From PALSA-607 sp036510735 (GTDB lineage Bacteria > Actinomycetota > Actinomycetes > Acidothermales > Acidothermaceae): a stretch of 32,553 bases of DNA. Positions within the stretch are counted from its first letter, which is position 1. Every line of letters begins with the position of its first letter. Location: NCBI GenBank assembly GCA_036510735.1, contig DATCDK010000095.1, positions 1-32,553 of the forward strand. The letters are read 5' to 3'. The notes beneath the pieces are model-generated. The model was not told the origin of the DNA. It searched no databases and worked only from the letters and a program-made list of their open reading frames with translations. Positions 6,841 through 15,661 of this stretch are shown piece by piece. Both the position numbers and the translations under genes were made by a program.

Positions 6841-7200
6841 ATGGCGATTCGCCTCGGAAACGTCGTCTTCGACAGCGCCGACCCCCACGCGGCGGCGGCG
6901 TTCTACACCGAGCTCACCGGCTGGCCGATCGTGCGGACGGACGGCGACTGGATCGATCTGCAAACCGACACCGGTGCCGCCTTCTCGATCCAGCTCGCAC
7001 CCGATCACATCAAGCCGGAGTGGCCAGATTCGAAACGGCCGCAGCAGGCCCACGTCGACTTCATCGTCGACGACATGGACGCCGAGCACGCCCGCGCGCT
7101 GGCGCTGGGCGCGACGCTGCTCGACGACTCGGCCGACCATCCCACCTTCAGGGTGTTCGCCGATCTCGACGGCCATCCGTTCTGCCTCTGTCGCAGCTAA
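6841..7200 (+). CDS. VOC-family (glyoxalase/bleomycin resistance-like) protein
   Basis: This 119-residue protein has two beta-alpha-beta-beta-beta units. The first is LGNVVFDSADPHAAAAFYTELTGW, with the family's typical 'AAAFYxxLTGW' helix. The second runs HVDFIVDDMDAEHARALALGA to FADLDGHPFCLCR. The HVDF...GHPFCL pattern is typical of short actinobacterial VOC proteins often annotated as glyoxalases. Substrate and metal dependence are unknown. It starts 34 bases after dcd and ends before a long hairpin that separates it from the convergent Fe-S oxidoreductase gene. Confidence 0.85.
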   Translation: MAIRLGNVVFDSADPHAAAAFYTELTGWPIVRTDGDWIDLQTDTGAAFSIQLAPDHIKPEWPDSKRPQQAHVDFIVDDMDAEHARALALGATLLDDSADHPTFRVFADLDGHPFCLCRS

Positions 7201-7272
7201 TCGACGCAGCCGCTCAGCCGGACGACCGCCACCTGGCCCCAAGGACGGACACCTCCCCACGTGGGCCCGGCA

Positions 7273-7322
7273 GAGCATTGAAGTCGTACGCACGCTCTTA
7301 CGTGCGGGGGACTTCAATGCTC
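7273..7322. terminator. 50-nt nested hairpin, candidate bidirectional terminator
   Basis: GAGCATTGAAGTC (7273-7285) pairs perfectly with GACTTCAATGCTC (7310-7322). Inside it CGCACG (7289-7294) pairs with CGTGCG (7301-7306) around loop CTCTTA. It lies in the 170-bp gap between the VOC gene and the 3' end of the Fe-S oxidoreductase gene, so it can serve both strands. There is no T-tract. The 13-bp outer stem is not especially G+C-rich. Confidence 0.6.
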
Positions 7323-7370
7323 CAAACGTTGGCAGCCGGCCGACTCTCAGAATCCGTGATTCGCGGGCGA

Positions 7371-9503
7371 TCAGGCAGGGGAAGGATCGGGTTGCGCCGG
7401 CGCCGGCCCGGGGCCGCGGACCGAGCGCAGCAACACCTCGGCGACGTCGATCACGACGACGTCTGCGCGCGCCGACCCTTGTGACTGCCGATCACGCACC
7501 GCGTCGCCCAGCATGACCCGGCAGTACGGGCAGGCCGTCACGACAACGTCTGGATCGAGCGCGAGCGCTTCGTCGATGCGCTCGTGATTGATCCGCTTGC
7601 CGACACGCTCTTCCATCCACATCCGCGCACCGCCGGCGCCGCAGCAGAAGCCGCGCTCCTTGCAGCGCGGCATTTCCGTCGACGTCAGACCCGGAACCGC
7701 CGCGAGCACATCGCGCGGTTGCCCGTACACCTTGTTGTGCCGGCCGAGGTAACACGGATCGTGATAGGTCACCGACGAATCCACGGCGGCCGTCGGCTGC
7801 AACCGGCCGTCGGCCACCAACGTCGCCAGCAACTCCGTGTGATGCACGACCTCGAAGTCGCCGCCGATCTGCGGGTACTCCCGCGCGATCGTGTTGAAGC
7901 AGTGCGGGCACGACGCGACGATCTTGCGCGCGCCGACCGACTGCAGCGTGGCGACATTCTGCTGCGCCAGCTGCTGGTACACGAACTCGTTGCCCATCCG
8001 CCGCGCCGGATCACCGGTGCACGTCTCGAGTGGTCCGAGCACCGCGAACTCGACGCCCGCGGTGTGCAGCAGCTCCGCGACCGCGCGCGTCGATGCGCGA
8101 GCACGGTCGTCGGACGCACCCGCGCAACCAACCCAGAACAGGTACTCGACGTCGTCCGGAATCTGCGAACCACGACCAACGACGCGGACGTCGAAGGGCA
8201 GGCCTTCGGTCCACGCCAACCGGGTCGACGCGGGCAACCCCCACGGGTTGCCCGCATTTTCGAGATTGCGCATCATGCCACCGCCCTCGGCGGGGAACGC
8301 CGACTCGACCAGCACCTGATGCCGGCGCATGTCCATGATGTGGTCGACGTGCTCGATGTCGACAGGGCATTCCTCCACGCATGCACCGCACGAGGTGCAC
8401 GCCCAGAGTGCCTCCGGGTCAATCACCCCGCCATCCTCGAGCGTCCCGACCAGCGGCCGCATCGCCGCCGCTGTCTCCGCGCCCGACAGCAGTGTGGATG
8501 CCTTCTCGAATAGGTGGTCGCGCAGTTCGGTGATGATCAGCTTAGGGTTCAGCACCTTGCCGGTATTCCACGCCGGGCACGCCGACTGGCACCGACCGCA
8601 CTCAGTGCAGGTCGACAGATCGAGCAGCCCTTTCCAGGTGAAGTCCTCGATCTTGCCGCGGCCGAAATTGTCGTCGTCCGAAGGGTTTTCGAAGTCGATG
8701 CGGTGATCGCCTGAGTACATCGGCAGCAGTGGACCCAACGCATCGGGCTTGCGCGCGAAGTAGATGTTCAGCGGCGCGAACACGATGTGCAAGTGCTTCG
8801 AGTAGGTCACCAGCACGAGGAACCCCAGGACGACGATCAGCTGCGCGAGCACGAAGAACGTCTCGATGCCATGGTTCGCCGCACCGAGCGGATGCAACGC
8901 GCGCGACACCAGCCACGACGCGAACGACCACGGGTACGGCCGGTAGGGGAAGTTGCCGGTATTCATCTGGGCACCGCGGTAGATCAGTAACGTCGCAATG
9001 ACAGTGAAGATCATGCCAAGGATCAGCCACGCGGCACGGGTGTGCGAACCGTAGAAGCGTGACGCGCGGCCACGCCGCGACTCCCGGTTGAGGAACCGAA
9101 TCTTGGTGAACACGACAAGAGCGACGAGCACAAGAGTCGCGAACAGGTCCTCGATGAACCCGAGTCCCGCCCAGTCGCCGATACCGAAGTTCGCCTTGAA
9201 CAGCGCGCCGTACGCCTCGACGATGGTGAGTCCAAGGACGAGGAACGCCCAGAACGTCACCGCGTGTGCGAGGCCCGGGATCGTCCATGCGAGGAGCTTG
9301 CGTTGCCCGATGACCTCGGTTACCTCGGCCTTGGGGCCCTTCACGTTGGTGGCGTGATCGGCGACGCCAGCTGATCGTCGTCCGGCCCTATCTGTTGCTG
9401 GTTGTCCTGACCGAATCAGCCGGTACAACCACCACAGGCGTCGGCCGGTGAGCCCGAACGCGACGACCGTGACAACCGCGCCGATGACGATGCGCAGGGC
9501 CAT
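7371..9503 (-). CDS. EtfD-like membrane Fe-S oxidoreductase (NarI-like + 2x4Fe-4S + CCG)
   Basis: This 710-residue protein has three parts. About five membrane helices (residues 1-245) resemble the cytochrome-b-like NarI subunit. Two 4Fe-4S motifs follow: CTECGRCQSACP from C299 and CTSCGACVEECP from C369. A C-terminal HdrD/GlpC-type part has two cysteine-rich CCG modules, including the CPHC, PCYLGRHN and CCGAGG motifs (C614 begins CKERGFCCGAGG). The architecture matches M. tuberculosis Rv0338c, described as EtfD, which passes electrons from acyl-CoA dehydrogenases via EtfBA into the respiratory chain. That role is inferred here; no etf genes are in the window. ATG 9503 follows AAGGAG (9509-9514), which overlaps the upstream stop, so it is coupled to the cell-wall protein gene. 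Confidence 0.85.
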   Translation of the reverse strand: MALRIVIGAVVTVVAFGLTGRRLWWLYRLIRSGQPATDRAGRRSAGVADHATNVKGPKAEVTEVIGQRKLLAWTIPGLAHAVTFWAFLVLGLTIVEAYGALFKANFGIGDWAGLGFIEDLFATLVLVALVVFTKIRFLNRESRRGRASRFYGSHTRAAWLILGMIFTVIATLLIYRGAQMNTGNFPYRPYPWSFASWLVSRALHPLGAANHGIETFFVLAQLIVVLGFLVLVTYSKHLHIVFAPLNIYFARKPDALGPLLPMYSGDHRIDFENPSDDDNFGRGKIEDFTWKGLLDLSTCTECGRCQSACPAWNTGKVLNPKLIITELRDHLFEKASTLLSGAETAAAMRPLVGTLEDGGVIDPEALWACTSCGACVEECPVDIEHVDHIMDMRRHQVLVESAFPAEGGGMMRNLENAGNPWGLPASTRLAWTEGLPFDVRVVGRGSQIPDDVEYLFWVGCAGASDDRARASTRAVAELLHTAGVEFAVLGPLETCTGDPARRMGNEFVYQQLAQQNVATLQSVGARKIVASCPHCFNTIAREYPQIGGDFEVVHHTELLATLVADGRLQPTAAVDSSVTYHDPCYLGRHNKVYGQPRDVLAAVPGLTSTEMPRCKERGFCCGAGGARMWMEERVGKRINHERIDEALALDPDVVVTACPYCRVMLGDAVRDRQSQGSARADVVVIDVAEVLLRSVRGPGPAPAQPDPSPA

Positions 9504-9512
9504 CGGTGCTCC

Positions 9513-11198
9513 TTAGTTCGGGTAGGGGTCCGCAGGCGCTGTGGCTGCTGTTGTAAAGGTGGTCACGGTACTGGACACGAGCACGACGCCCCCGCCCAAG
9601 ATGTCGTCCTCGAGCAGGTCGCCCGTGGTCGGATCGAAGATGTAGGAGAGCTGTTCCGGCGTGAGGCTGCTATTGCCGCTGATCGTGCCGGTGATGGCGA
9701 CGCCGGCGCGCCCGTTCGCGTCCTTGGCGCCCGACGCGGCGCTGGTGCCCGGCAAGTTGACGAGCGCGACGTACACCGCGAGGCGCAGTCCCGGCGACGC
9801 GAGCGGGTTCAGTAACACCTGCTCGGCGTTGACCAGGAACTGCGCATCGGCATCCTTCGACTTGTAGCCCTCCGATGCGTAAACAGCGGCGAACGACGTG
9901 TTGACCGCCGACTCCAGTGCGCCCGAGTTATTGGTGGGGAACGCGTTGAAGTCGGCGCGGGTCGCCGTGCCGGGGATGACCTTCGATCCCATGCCCTGCG
10001 TGTAGAGCGTCGAACTGCCGGCGCTGCCGTCGAATACCTGGGTGGTGTTGGCCACGCCCGCGTTGGTGCGCAGATGGGTGCTCAGGATCCCGAACTGACC
10101 GCTGAAGGTGGGTGACGTCGACGCGGTCGTGGCGGTGGCGCTTAAGTTCGCCAGCGTGCCGACCTGGGCTCCGACACTGTCGGCGACCGACGCGGTTCCC
10201 CCGAAGACCAGGGCGCTGCGAAGCGTCTGCGCGTACTTGAGCAGCTGGCCGGTGGTCCCAGACGGCAGGACACCTGCAGGCGGCACGAGCAGCAGCGGCG
10301 CGTCCTTGGAAGCGAGGTCTGGGCCGGCGGCGAGCGCATCAGGAAAGTTGGTGCCCGTCGCGATACCGGCGACATCTGGTGTGTGGAAGAACGTTTCGGC
10401 CACCCTCGCCGCCGTCTGGTAACGGTCGTCGCCTGAGATCGCGACGGCCGACGGGTCGGCTGCGGCCGCTGGGCCCCCGAGCGCGAAATGAGACCCGCCA
10501 GCGTGCGCGGCAAAGTACGCACTGGTCTCTGCCGCCTGCACCTTGCCGTTCGTGAGCAGGATCGCGGCGCCGTCCTCGATCGCGGCCGGACCACCGGCGA
10601 GAGCGTCGGGGAAGTTCAAGCCGGTTGCCTCGAGCACCGTCGTCGGATTACCGAGCGCGCCGGCAACCGCGACCGCGGTTGCGAATCGGTTGGCACCGGC
10701 GAGGCGATGCACGACAAAACCGAGGCCGGTGATCGTGGTCTCGACCGCAGCGCTCACCGCCGCGGTCCCGCCAAGGATGTAGACGGGGCCTCCGGCGGGC
10801 AGCACCCGGACGATCTCGGCGCGAACGGCTGCACTCAAGGAGTTGGACGACGTCAAAAGCAGCGGGCCGCCCACCTTGGCGGCCAGCGGAACGCCGGCCA
10901 GCGCATCGGGGTAGGTGTCGGCGCGGGTGAGCACCACGGCCGCGGCGCCGCCAGAGAGCGGGAATTCGTCCTGTGACGTCGCGATCGCAGTATCGAACCG
11001 GCTCGCGCCCGAGATGCGCTGCACGTTCGATGGCAACACCGCAGGTAGCGTCAATGGCACAGACGCCCCGAGCGCCGCGCTGGTCGTAGTAGAGGCCGCG
11101 GCCGCGCCGCTCGTGACCGCGATGAGGCAGCCGCCGGCCACGGTGATCGCGGCAATTCCGCCAACCAGGCACCGCCGCACACGTGGACTCGACAACAT
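9513..11198 (-). CDS. Secreted protein with three cell-wall-binding (CWB2) repeats
   Basis: This 561-residue protein begins with a signal peptide (positively charged MLSSPRVRRC, hydrophobic core, AAAAS cleavage region). Three tandem cell-wall-binding type 2 repeats follow: the first opens with RISGASRFDTAIA, the second with RLAGANRFATAVAVA, the third with AISGDDRYQTAARVA, each with its FPDALA or YPDALAG segment. The last 200 residues form a different domain. Its segment LASPGLRLAVYVALVNLPG...GRAGVAI...YIFDPTTGDLLEDDI resembles the C-termini of CU044_5270-type actinobacterial proteins. No enzymatic motif is visible. The ATG at 11198 has GGAGG eight bases upstream and heads the signal peptide; the longer open frame to 11261 would hide it. 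It lies nine bases before the EtfD-like gene and divergent from dnaK. Confidence 0.8.
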   Translation of the reverse strand: MLSSPRVRRCLVGGIAAITVAGGCLIAVTSGAAAASTTTSAALGASVPLTLPAVLPSNVQRISGASRFDTAIATSQDEFPLSGGAAAVVLTRADTYPDALAGVPLAAKVGGPLLLTSSNSLSAAVRAEIVRVLPAGGPVYILGGTAAVSAAVETTITGLGFVVHRLAGANRFATAVAVAGALGNPTTVLEATGLNFPDALAGGPAAIEDGAAILLTNGKVQAAETSAYFAAHAGGSHFALGGPAAAADPSAVAISGDDRYQTAARVAETFFHTPDVAGIATGTNFPDALAAGPDLASKDAPLLLVPPAGVLPSGTTGQLLKYAQTLRSALVFGGTASVADSVGAQVGTLANLSATATTASTSPTFSGQFGILSTHLRTNAGVANTTQVFDGSAGSSTLYTQGMGSKVIPGTATRADFNAFPTNNSGALESAVNTSFAAVYASEGYKSKDADAQFLVNAEQVLLNPLASPGLRLAVYVALVNLPGTSAASGAKDANGRAGVAITGTISGNSSLTPEQLSYIFDPTTGDLLEDDILGGGVVLVSSTVTTFTTAATAPADPYPN

Positions 11199-11206
11199 CA
11201 GTACGA

Positions 11207-11211
11207 CCTCC
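11207..11211 (-). promoter_or_regulatory. Shine-Dalgarno of the cell-wall-binding protein gene
   Basis: GGAGG on the minus strand with an eight-base spacer selects ATG 11198 over the in-frame start at 11261. Confidence 0.7.
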
Positions 11212-11243
11212 GAATAGACCTGCTCGGCGAAACTACCCCACCT

Positions 11244-11278
11244 GCCTGCAGCTATGCGCAATCCCGCTCGCTGCAGGC
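11244..11278. promoter_or_regulatory. Inverted repeat GCCTGCAGC-N17-GCTGCAGGC
   Basis: Perfect nine-base arms (11244-11252 and 11270-11278) surround a 17-base centre, between the divergent starts of the cell-wall protein gene and dnaK. The arms are about two and a half helical turns apart centre to centre (26 bases). It lies 46 bases before the cell-wall protein start, so it is either in that gene's promoter (operator) or in its 5' leader (hairpin). Confidence 0.45.
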
Positions 11279-11310
11279 CGACCGGGCAGGGCGGTTTGTC
11301 CGCTTCTCAG

Positions 11311-11333
11311 AGTTGAGTCGAGCAGGCTCAACT
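11311..11333. promoter_or_regulatory. HAIR operator (HspR binding site)
   Basis: AGTTGAG (11311-11317) and CTCAACT (11327-11333) form a perfect inverted repeat with a nine-base centre. The core TTGAGT-N7-GCTCAA matches the known HspR-associated inverted repeat CTTGAGT-N7-ACTCAAG at nearly every core position. It ends five bases before the dnaK -35 hexamer. HspR, encoded in the same operon, is expected to bind here with DnaK as corepressor and to shut off the operon until heat or misfolded protein removes DnaK. Confidence 0.85.
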
Positions 11334-11338
11334 TCGAC

Positions 11339-11366
11339 TTGACATCGGGCCGCCGTCGACTAACAT
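11339..11366 (+). promoter_or_regulatory. dnaK operon promoter, TTGACA-N16-TAACAT
   Basis: A perfect -35 hexamer TTGACA (11339-11344) is followed after 16 bases by TAACAT (11361-11366), which fits TANNNT. This is a vegetative sigma-type promoter next to HAIR. Initiation near 11373 would give a leader of about 86 bases and would place the ATG at 11365 and GTG at 11369 upstream of the message. Confidence 0.65.
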
Positions 11367-11377
11367 GAGTGACACAG

Positions 11378-11450
11378 ACTCAAGTTTCTCAACAGATCAC
11401 TCAAGTTTCTCAACAGACCTCAAGTTTCGAACAGACCAAGTTTCGAAGGA
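11378..11450 (+). repeat. Four-unit imperfect tandem repeat in the dnaK leader
   Basis: AAGTTTC cores recur at 11382, 11403, 11422 and 11438. The units are about 21, 19 and 16 bases long; the first two are nearly identical (CTCAAGTTTCTCAACAGA). The first two units carry ACTCAAG (11378-11384 and 11399-11405), the right half-site of the HAIR consensus; the third has CCTCAAG (11418-11424). The last unit runs into the dnaK Shine-Dalgarno. The array lies between the predicted transcription start and dnaK. Confidence 0.75.
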
Positions 11451-11452
11451 GA
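11445..11452 (+). promoter_or_regulatory. Shine-Dalgarno of dnaK
   Basis: GAAGGAGA lies six bases before ATG 11459 and decides the start against the in-frame GTG at 11369, which would add a repeat-encoded TQTQVSQQITQVSQQ extension. A small four-pair stem GAAG/CTTC could fold around it. Confidence 0.75.
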
Positions 11453-11458
11453 CTTCCC

Positions 11459-13341
<1,883 letters not shown>

Positions 13342-13345
<4 letters not shown>

Positions 13346-14004
13346 GCGGCTCCGATCCGTTCGAGCAGCCCATCATCCGCGACAAGCGCCGGGTGCATTT
13401 CGATCCGACATCAGGTGCGGTCTCGCACGACCCGTCGGCTGGCGCACGCGCAACGGATGGGCCTCCTTCGGGGGGCCCATCTGGGCTCGGCGGCCCAGGG
13501 GTCGATTCGATCGAGCTGTCGCAGCTGCGCACCGAGTTGACCGAGCGAACCGCAGATCTCCAGCGGGTGCAGGCCGAGTACGCCAACTACCGCAAGCGCG
13601 TCGAACGTGATCGCGAAGCGGTACGAGAGTTCGCCGTCGGCGACGCGCTATCGGCGTTGCTTCCTGTTCTCGATGACATCGGCCGGGCGCGCGAACACGG
13701 CGAGCTCGAGGGAGGATTTCGGCAAGTCGCCGAGGCCCTCGATGCGGCCGTCACCAAGCTCGGGCTGACCCGCTTCGGGCAGCCGGGTGACCCCTTCGAC
13801 CCGACGCAGCATGAGGCCTTGATGCACTCGTACTCCGACGAGGTCACGCAGCCGACGGCGGTGCAGATCCTGCAGCCCGGGTACAGCTACGCGGGTCGCG
13901 TCGTGCGGCCGGCTCGGGTCGCGGTGGCCGAACCTACGGTGTCGCTGCCGGTCGAAGAGGTTGACGCGGACGCCAGCCCCTCGCCGTCCGACCCGTTGCA
14001 ATAA
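13342..14004 (+). CDS. grpE: Nucleotide exchange factor GrpE
   Basis: This 220-residue GrpE has a long disordered, Gly/Pro-rich N-terminus (about residues 1-55). A coiled-coil helix with the conserved QAEYANYRKRVERDRE follows, then the beta-domain with GDPFDPTQHEALMHSYSDEV and LQPGYSYAGRVVRPARVAVAE. It dimerises and drives ADP release from DnaK. The GTG start overlaps the dnaK stop by four bases, giving translational coupling and a near one-to-one supply. The segment coding for DGPPSGGPSGLGGP contains two adjacent strong hairpins at the RNA level (13454-13483 and 13481-13498), listed separately. Confidence 0.97.
13454..13483 (+). other. UUCG-capped stable hairpin inside grpE
   Basis: GATGGGCCTCC (13456-13466) pairs with GGGGGCCCATC (13471-13481) around the tetraloop TTCG, closed by a C-G pair, the exceptionally stable C(UUCG)G type. 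Adding the flanking C-G and G-U pairs gives a 13-bp stem with two G-U wobbles. A second hairpin, CTGGGC (13481-13486) with GCCCAG (13493-13498), follows and shares bases with it. No U-tract follows. It lies about 115 bases into grpE. Confidence 0.7.
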
Positions 14005-14037
14005 CTGCAAGAACACGAGCAGAAGGGAGGGACGCCG

Positions 14038-15216
14038 ATGAGCACCCGCGATTACATCGAGAAGGACTACTACAAGTCACTCGGCGTCCCGAAAGACGCG
14101 ACCGCGGTGGAGATCAAGAAGGCGTACCGCAAGCTCGCCCGTGTGCATCACCCCGACGCGAATACCGGCAGCGCGAAGTCCGAGGAGAAGTTCAAGGAGA
14201 TCTCCGAGGCCTACGACGTGCTGTCGGATGCGAAGACACGCAAGGAGTACGACGAGGCGAGGTCGCTGTTCGGTGGCGGCGGTTTCCGCATGCCCGGTAG
14301 TGGCGGCACCGGTACTGGCGCACCTGGCGGCTTCAACTTCGACCTCGGCGATCTGCTTGGCAACGCACGCGCAGGTGGCGCAGGTGCTGCCGGCGGGCTC
14401 GGCGACATCCTCGGTGGAATCTTCAGCGGCGGCCGCCGGGCGGGTGCGACCTCGCAGCCGCCACGGCGAGGTGCCGATGTCGAGACCGAGGTGACTCTCG
14501 ACTTCGAGCACGCGGTGCATGGCGAGACCGTCGCGTTGCGCATGGCGACCCCGCAACCATGCAGTGCATGTAAGGGCACCGGCGCGAAGGCCGGCACGAC
14601 GCCGCGCGTGTGTCCGACCTGTAGCGGCACCGGCGTGACGTCTCGGGGTGCAGGCGGATTTGCGTTCTCAGAGCCATGCCGCGACTGTCGCGGCCGCGGC
14701 CTGCTCGTCGATGACCCGTGCCCCGTTTGTCATGGCAGCGGCCGGGCGATGAGCGAGCACACCATGCAAGTGCGCATCCCGGCAGGCGTCAACGACGGTC
14801 AGCGAATTCGCCTGAAGGGTAAGGGTTCTCCTGGTGAGCGCGGCGGCCCAGCCGGCGACCTGATCGTGCTCGTGCACGTGCGGCCGCACGCGCTGTTCGG
14901 CCGTGCCAGCGACAACCTCACGATCACTGTGCCGGTCACGTTCCCTGAGGCCGCGCTCGGCTCGGAGATCAAAGTACCGACTCTCGACGGCCCACCGGTG
15001 ACCCTGAAACTCCCGGCCGGCACGACAAACGGCCGGGTATTGCGGGTAAGGGGTAAGGGCGTCACCCGGCGCGACGGCACCAAGGGCGACCAGCTCGTCA
15101 CCATCGACGTCGCCGTGCCACACAACATTTCTGGGAAAGCAAAGGAAGCGCTCGAGGCCTACCGCGAAGCAACATCCGCGGACAACCCGCGAGCGCATCT
15201 GCTGGAAGGTGAATAA
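14038..15216 (+). CDS. dnaJ: Chaperone DnaJ (type I Hsp40)
   Basis: This 392-residue class I J-protein has an N-terminal J domain with H38-P39-D40, which triggers DnaK ATP hydrolysis. A Gly/Phe-rich linker (GGGGFRMPGSGGTGTGAPGGFNF) follows, then a zinc-binding region with all four CxxCxGxG repeats (CSACKGTG, CPTCSGTG, CRDCRGRG, CPVCHGSG) and a C-terminal substrate-binding and dimerisation part. It delivers clients to DnaK. The ATG at 14038 follows AGGGAGG, 33 bases after grpE. It belongs to the DnaJ1 type, which in actinobacteria is encoded in the dnaK operon. Confidence 0.97.
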   Translation: MSTRDYIEKDYYKSLGVPKDATAVEIKKAYRKLARVHHPDANTGSAKSEEKFKEISEAYDVLSDAKTRKEYDEARSLFGGGGFRMPGSGGTGTGAPGGFNFDLGDLLGNARAGGAGAAGGLGDILGGIFSGGRRAGATSQPPRRGADVETEVTLDFEHAVHGETVALRMATPQPCSACKGTGAKAGTTPRVCPTCSGTGVTSRGAGGFAFSEPCRDCRGRGLLVDDPCPVCHGSGRAMSEHTMQVRIPAGVNDGQRIRLKGKGSPGERGGPAGDLIVLVHVRPHALFGRASDNLTITVPVTFPEAALGSEIKVPTLDGPPVTLKLPAGTTNGRVLRVRGKGVTRRDGTKGDQLVTIDVAVPHNISGKAKEALEAYREATSADNPRAHLLEGE

Positions 15217-15219
15217 CTG

Positions 15220-15657
15220 ATGCTTGAAGACATCAGCCCCGTATTCGTGATCTCGGTCGCGGCCCAACTGTCGGGCCTGCACCCTCAGACGCTGCGCGCG
15301 TACGACAAGCTCGGACTGGTCTCACCCGATCGTGCGCCAGGCCGTGGCCGGCGCTACTCCAGCCGCGACATCTCGCAGTTGCGCGAGGTGCAGCGCTTGT
15401 CGCAGGAGCACGGCGTGAACCTGGCCGGCATCAAGCGAATCCTCGAATTGGAGAACCAAGTGACTGCGCTGCAGCAGCGGCTGGGTGAATTGGCGCACGA
15501 GCTCGAACTCGTCCACTCCACCGCGGCTCGGCGAGTGGCCGAGGCGCATGCGTCACACCGCCGCGATCTCGTCCCGCTACGACAGGCGACGGTCGCCGTG
15601 GTCTGGCCGAGCCAGCCGTTCGGCGTCCGATCCGACGTGGCGCAGTTCGGGGAGTGA
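15220..15657 (+). CDS. hspR: Heat-shock repressor HspR (MerR family)
   Basis: This 145-residue repressor has an N-terminal MerR-type winged helix-turn-helix: VISVAAQLSGLHPQTLRAYDKLGLVSPDRAPGRGRRYSSRDISQLREVQRL. A coiled-coil dimerisation helix (IKRILELENQVTALQQRLGELAHEL) follows. HspR binds HAIR sequences as a dimer and needs DnaK as corepressor, so free DnaK reports on protein-folding status. The start lies three bases after the dnaJ stop. The C-terminal tail VVWPSQPFG may be the part that contacts DnaK, but that is a guess. The HAIR before dnaK is the only one I found in the window, making this an autoregulated operon. Confidence 0.96.
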   Translation: MLEDISPVFVISVAAQLSGLHPQTLRAYDKLGLVSPDRAPGRGRRYSSRDISQLREVQRLSQEHGVNLAGIKRILELENQVTALQQRLGELAHELELVHSTAARRVAEAHASHRRDLVPLRQATVAVVWPSQPFGVRSDVAQFGE

Positions 15658-15661
15658 ACGG

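Noticed and set aside
7584..8513. Plus-strand frame opposite the EtfD-like gene
   Set aside because: The minus-strand protein has clear 4Fe-4S and CCG motifs here; the plus frame has none.
11378..11450. Leader repeats as a mini CRISPR array
   Set aside because: Units are 16-21 bases with no distinct spacers, they shorten progressively, and no cas genes are in the window.
11445..11456. RNA thermometer at the dnaK Shine-Dalgarno
   Set aside because: Only a four-pair stem GAAG/CTTC is visible; a convincing longer pairing that masks the site was not found. Needs computed folding of 11373-11480.
11369..11458. N-terminal extension of DnaK (TQTQVSQQITQVSQQ...) from GTG 11369
   Set aside because: It is translated leader repeat. 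It lies at or above the predicted transcription start, has no Shine-Dalgarno, and Hsp70 proteins begin at MARAVGIDLGTTNS, which has GAAGGAGA upstream.
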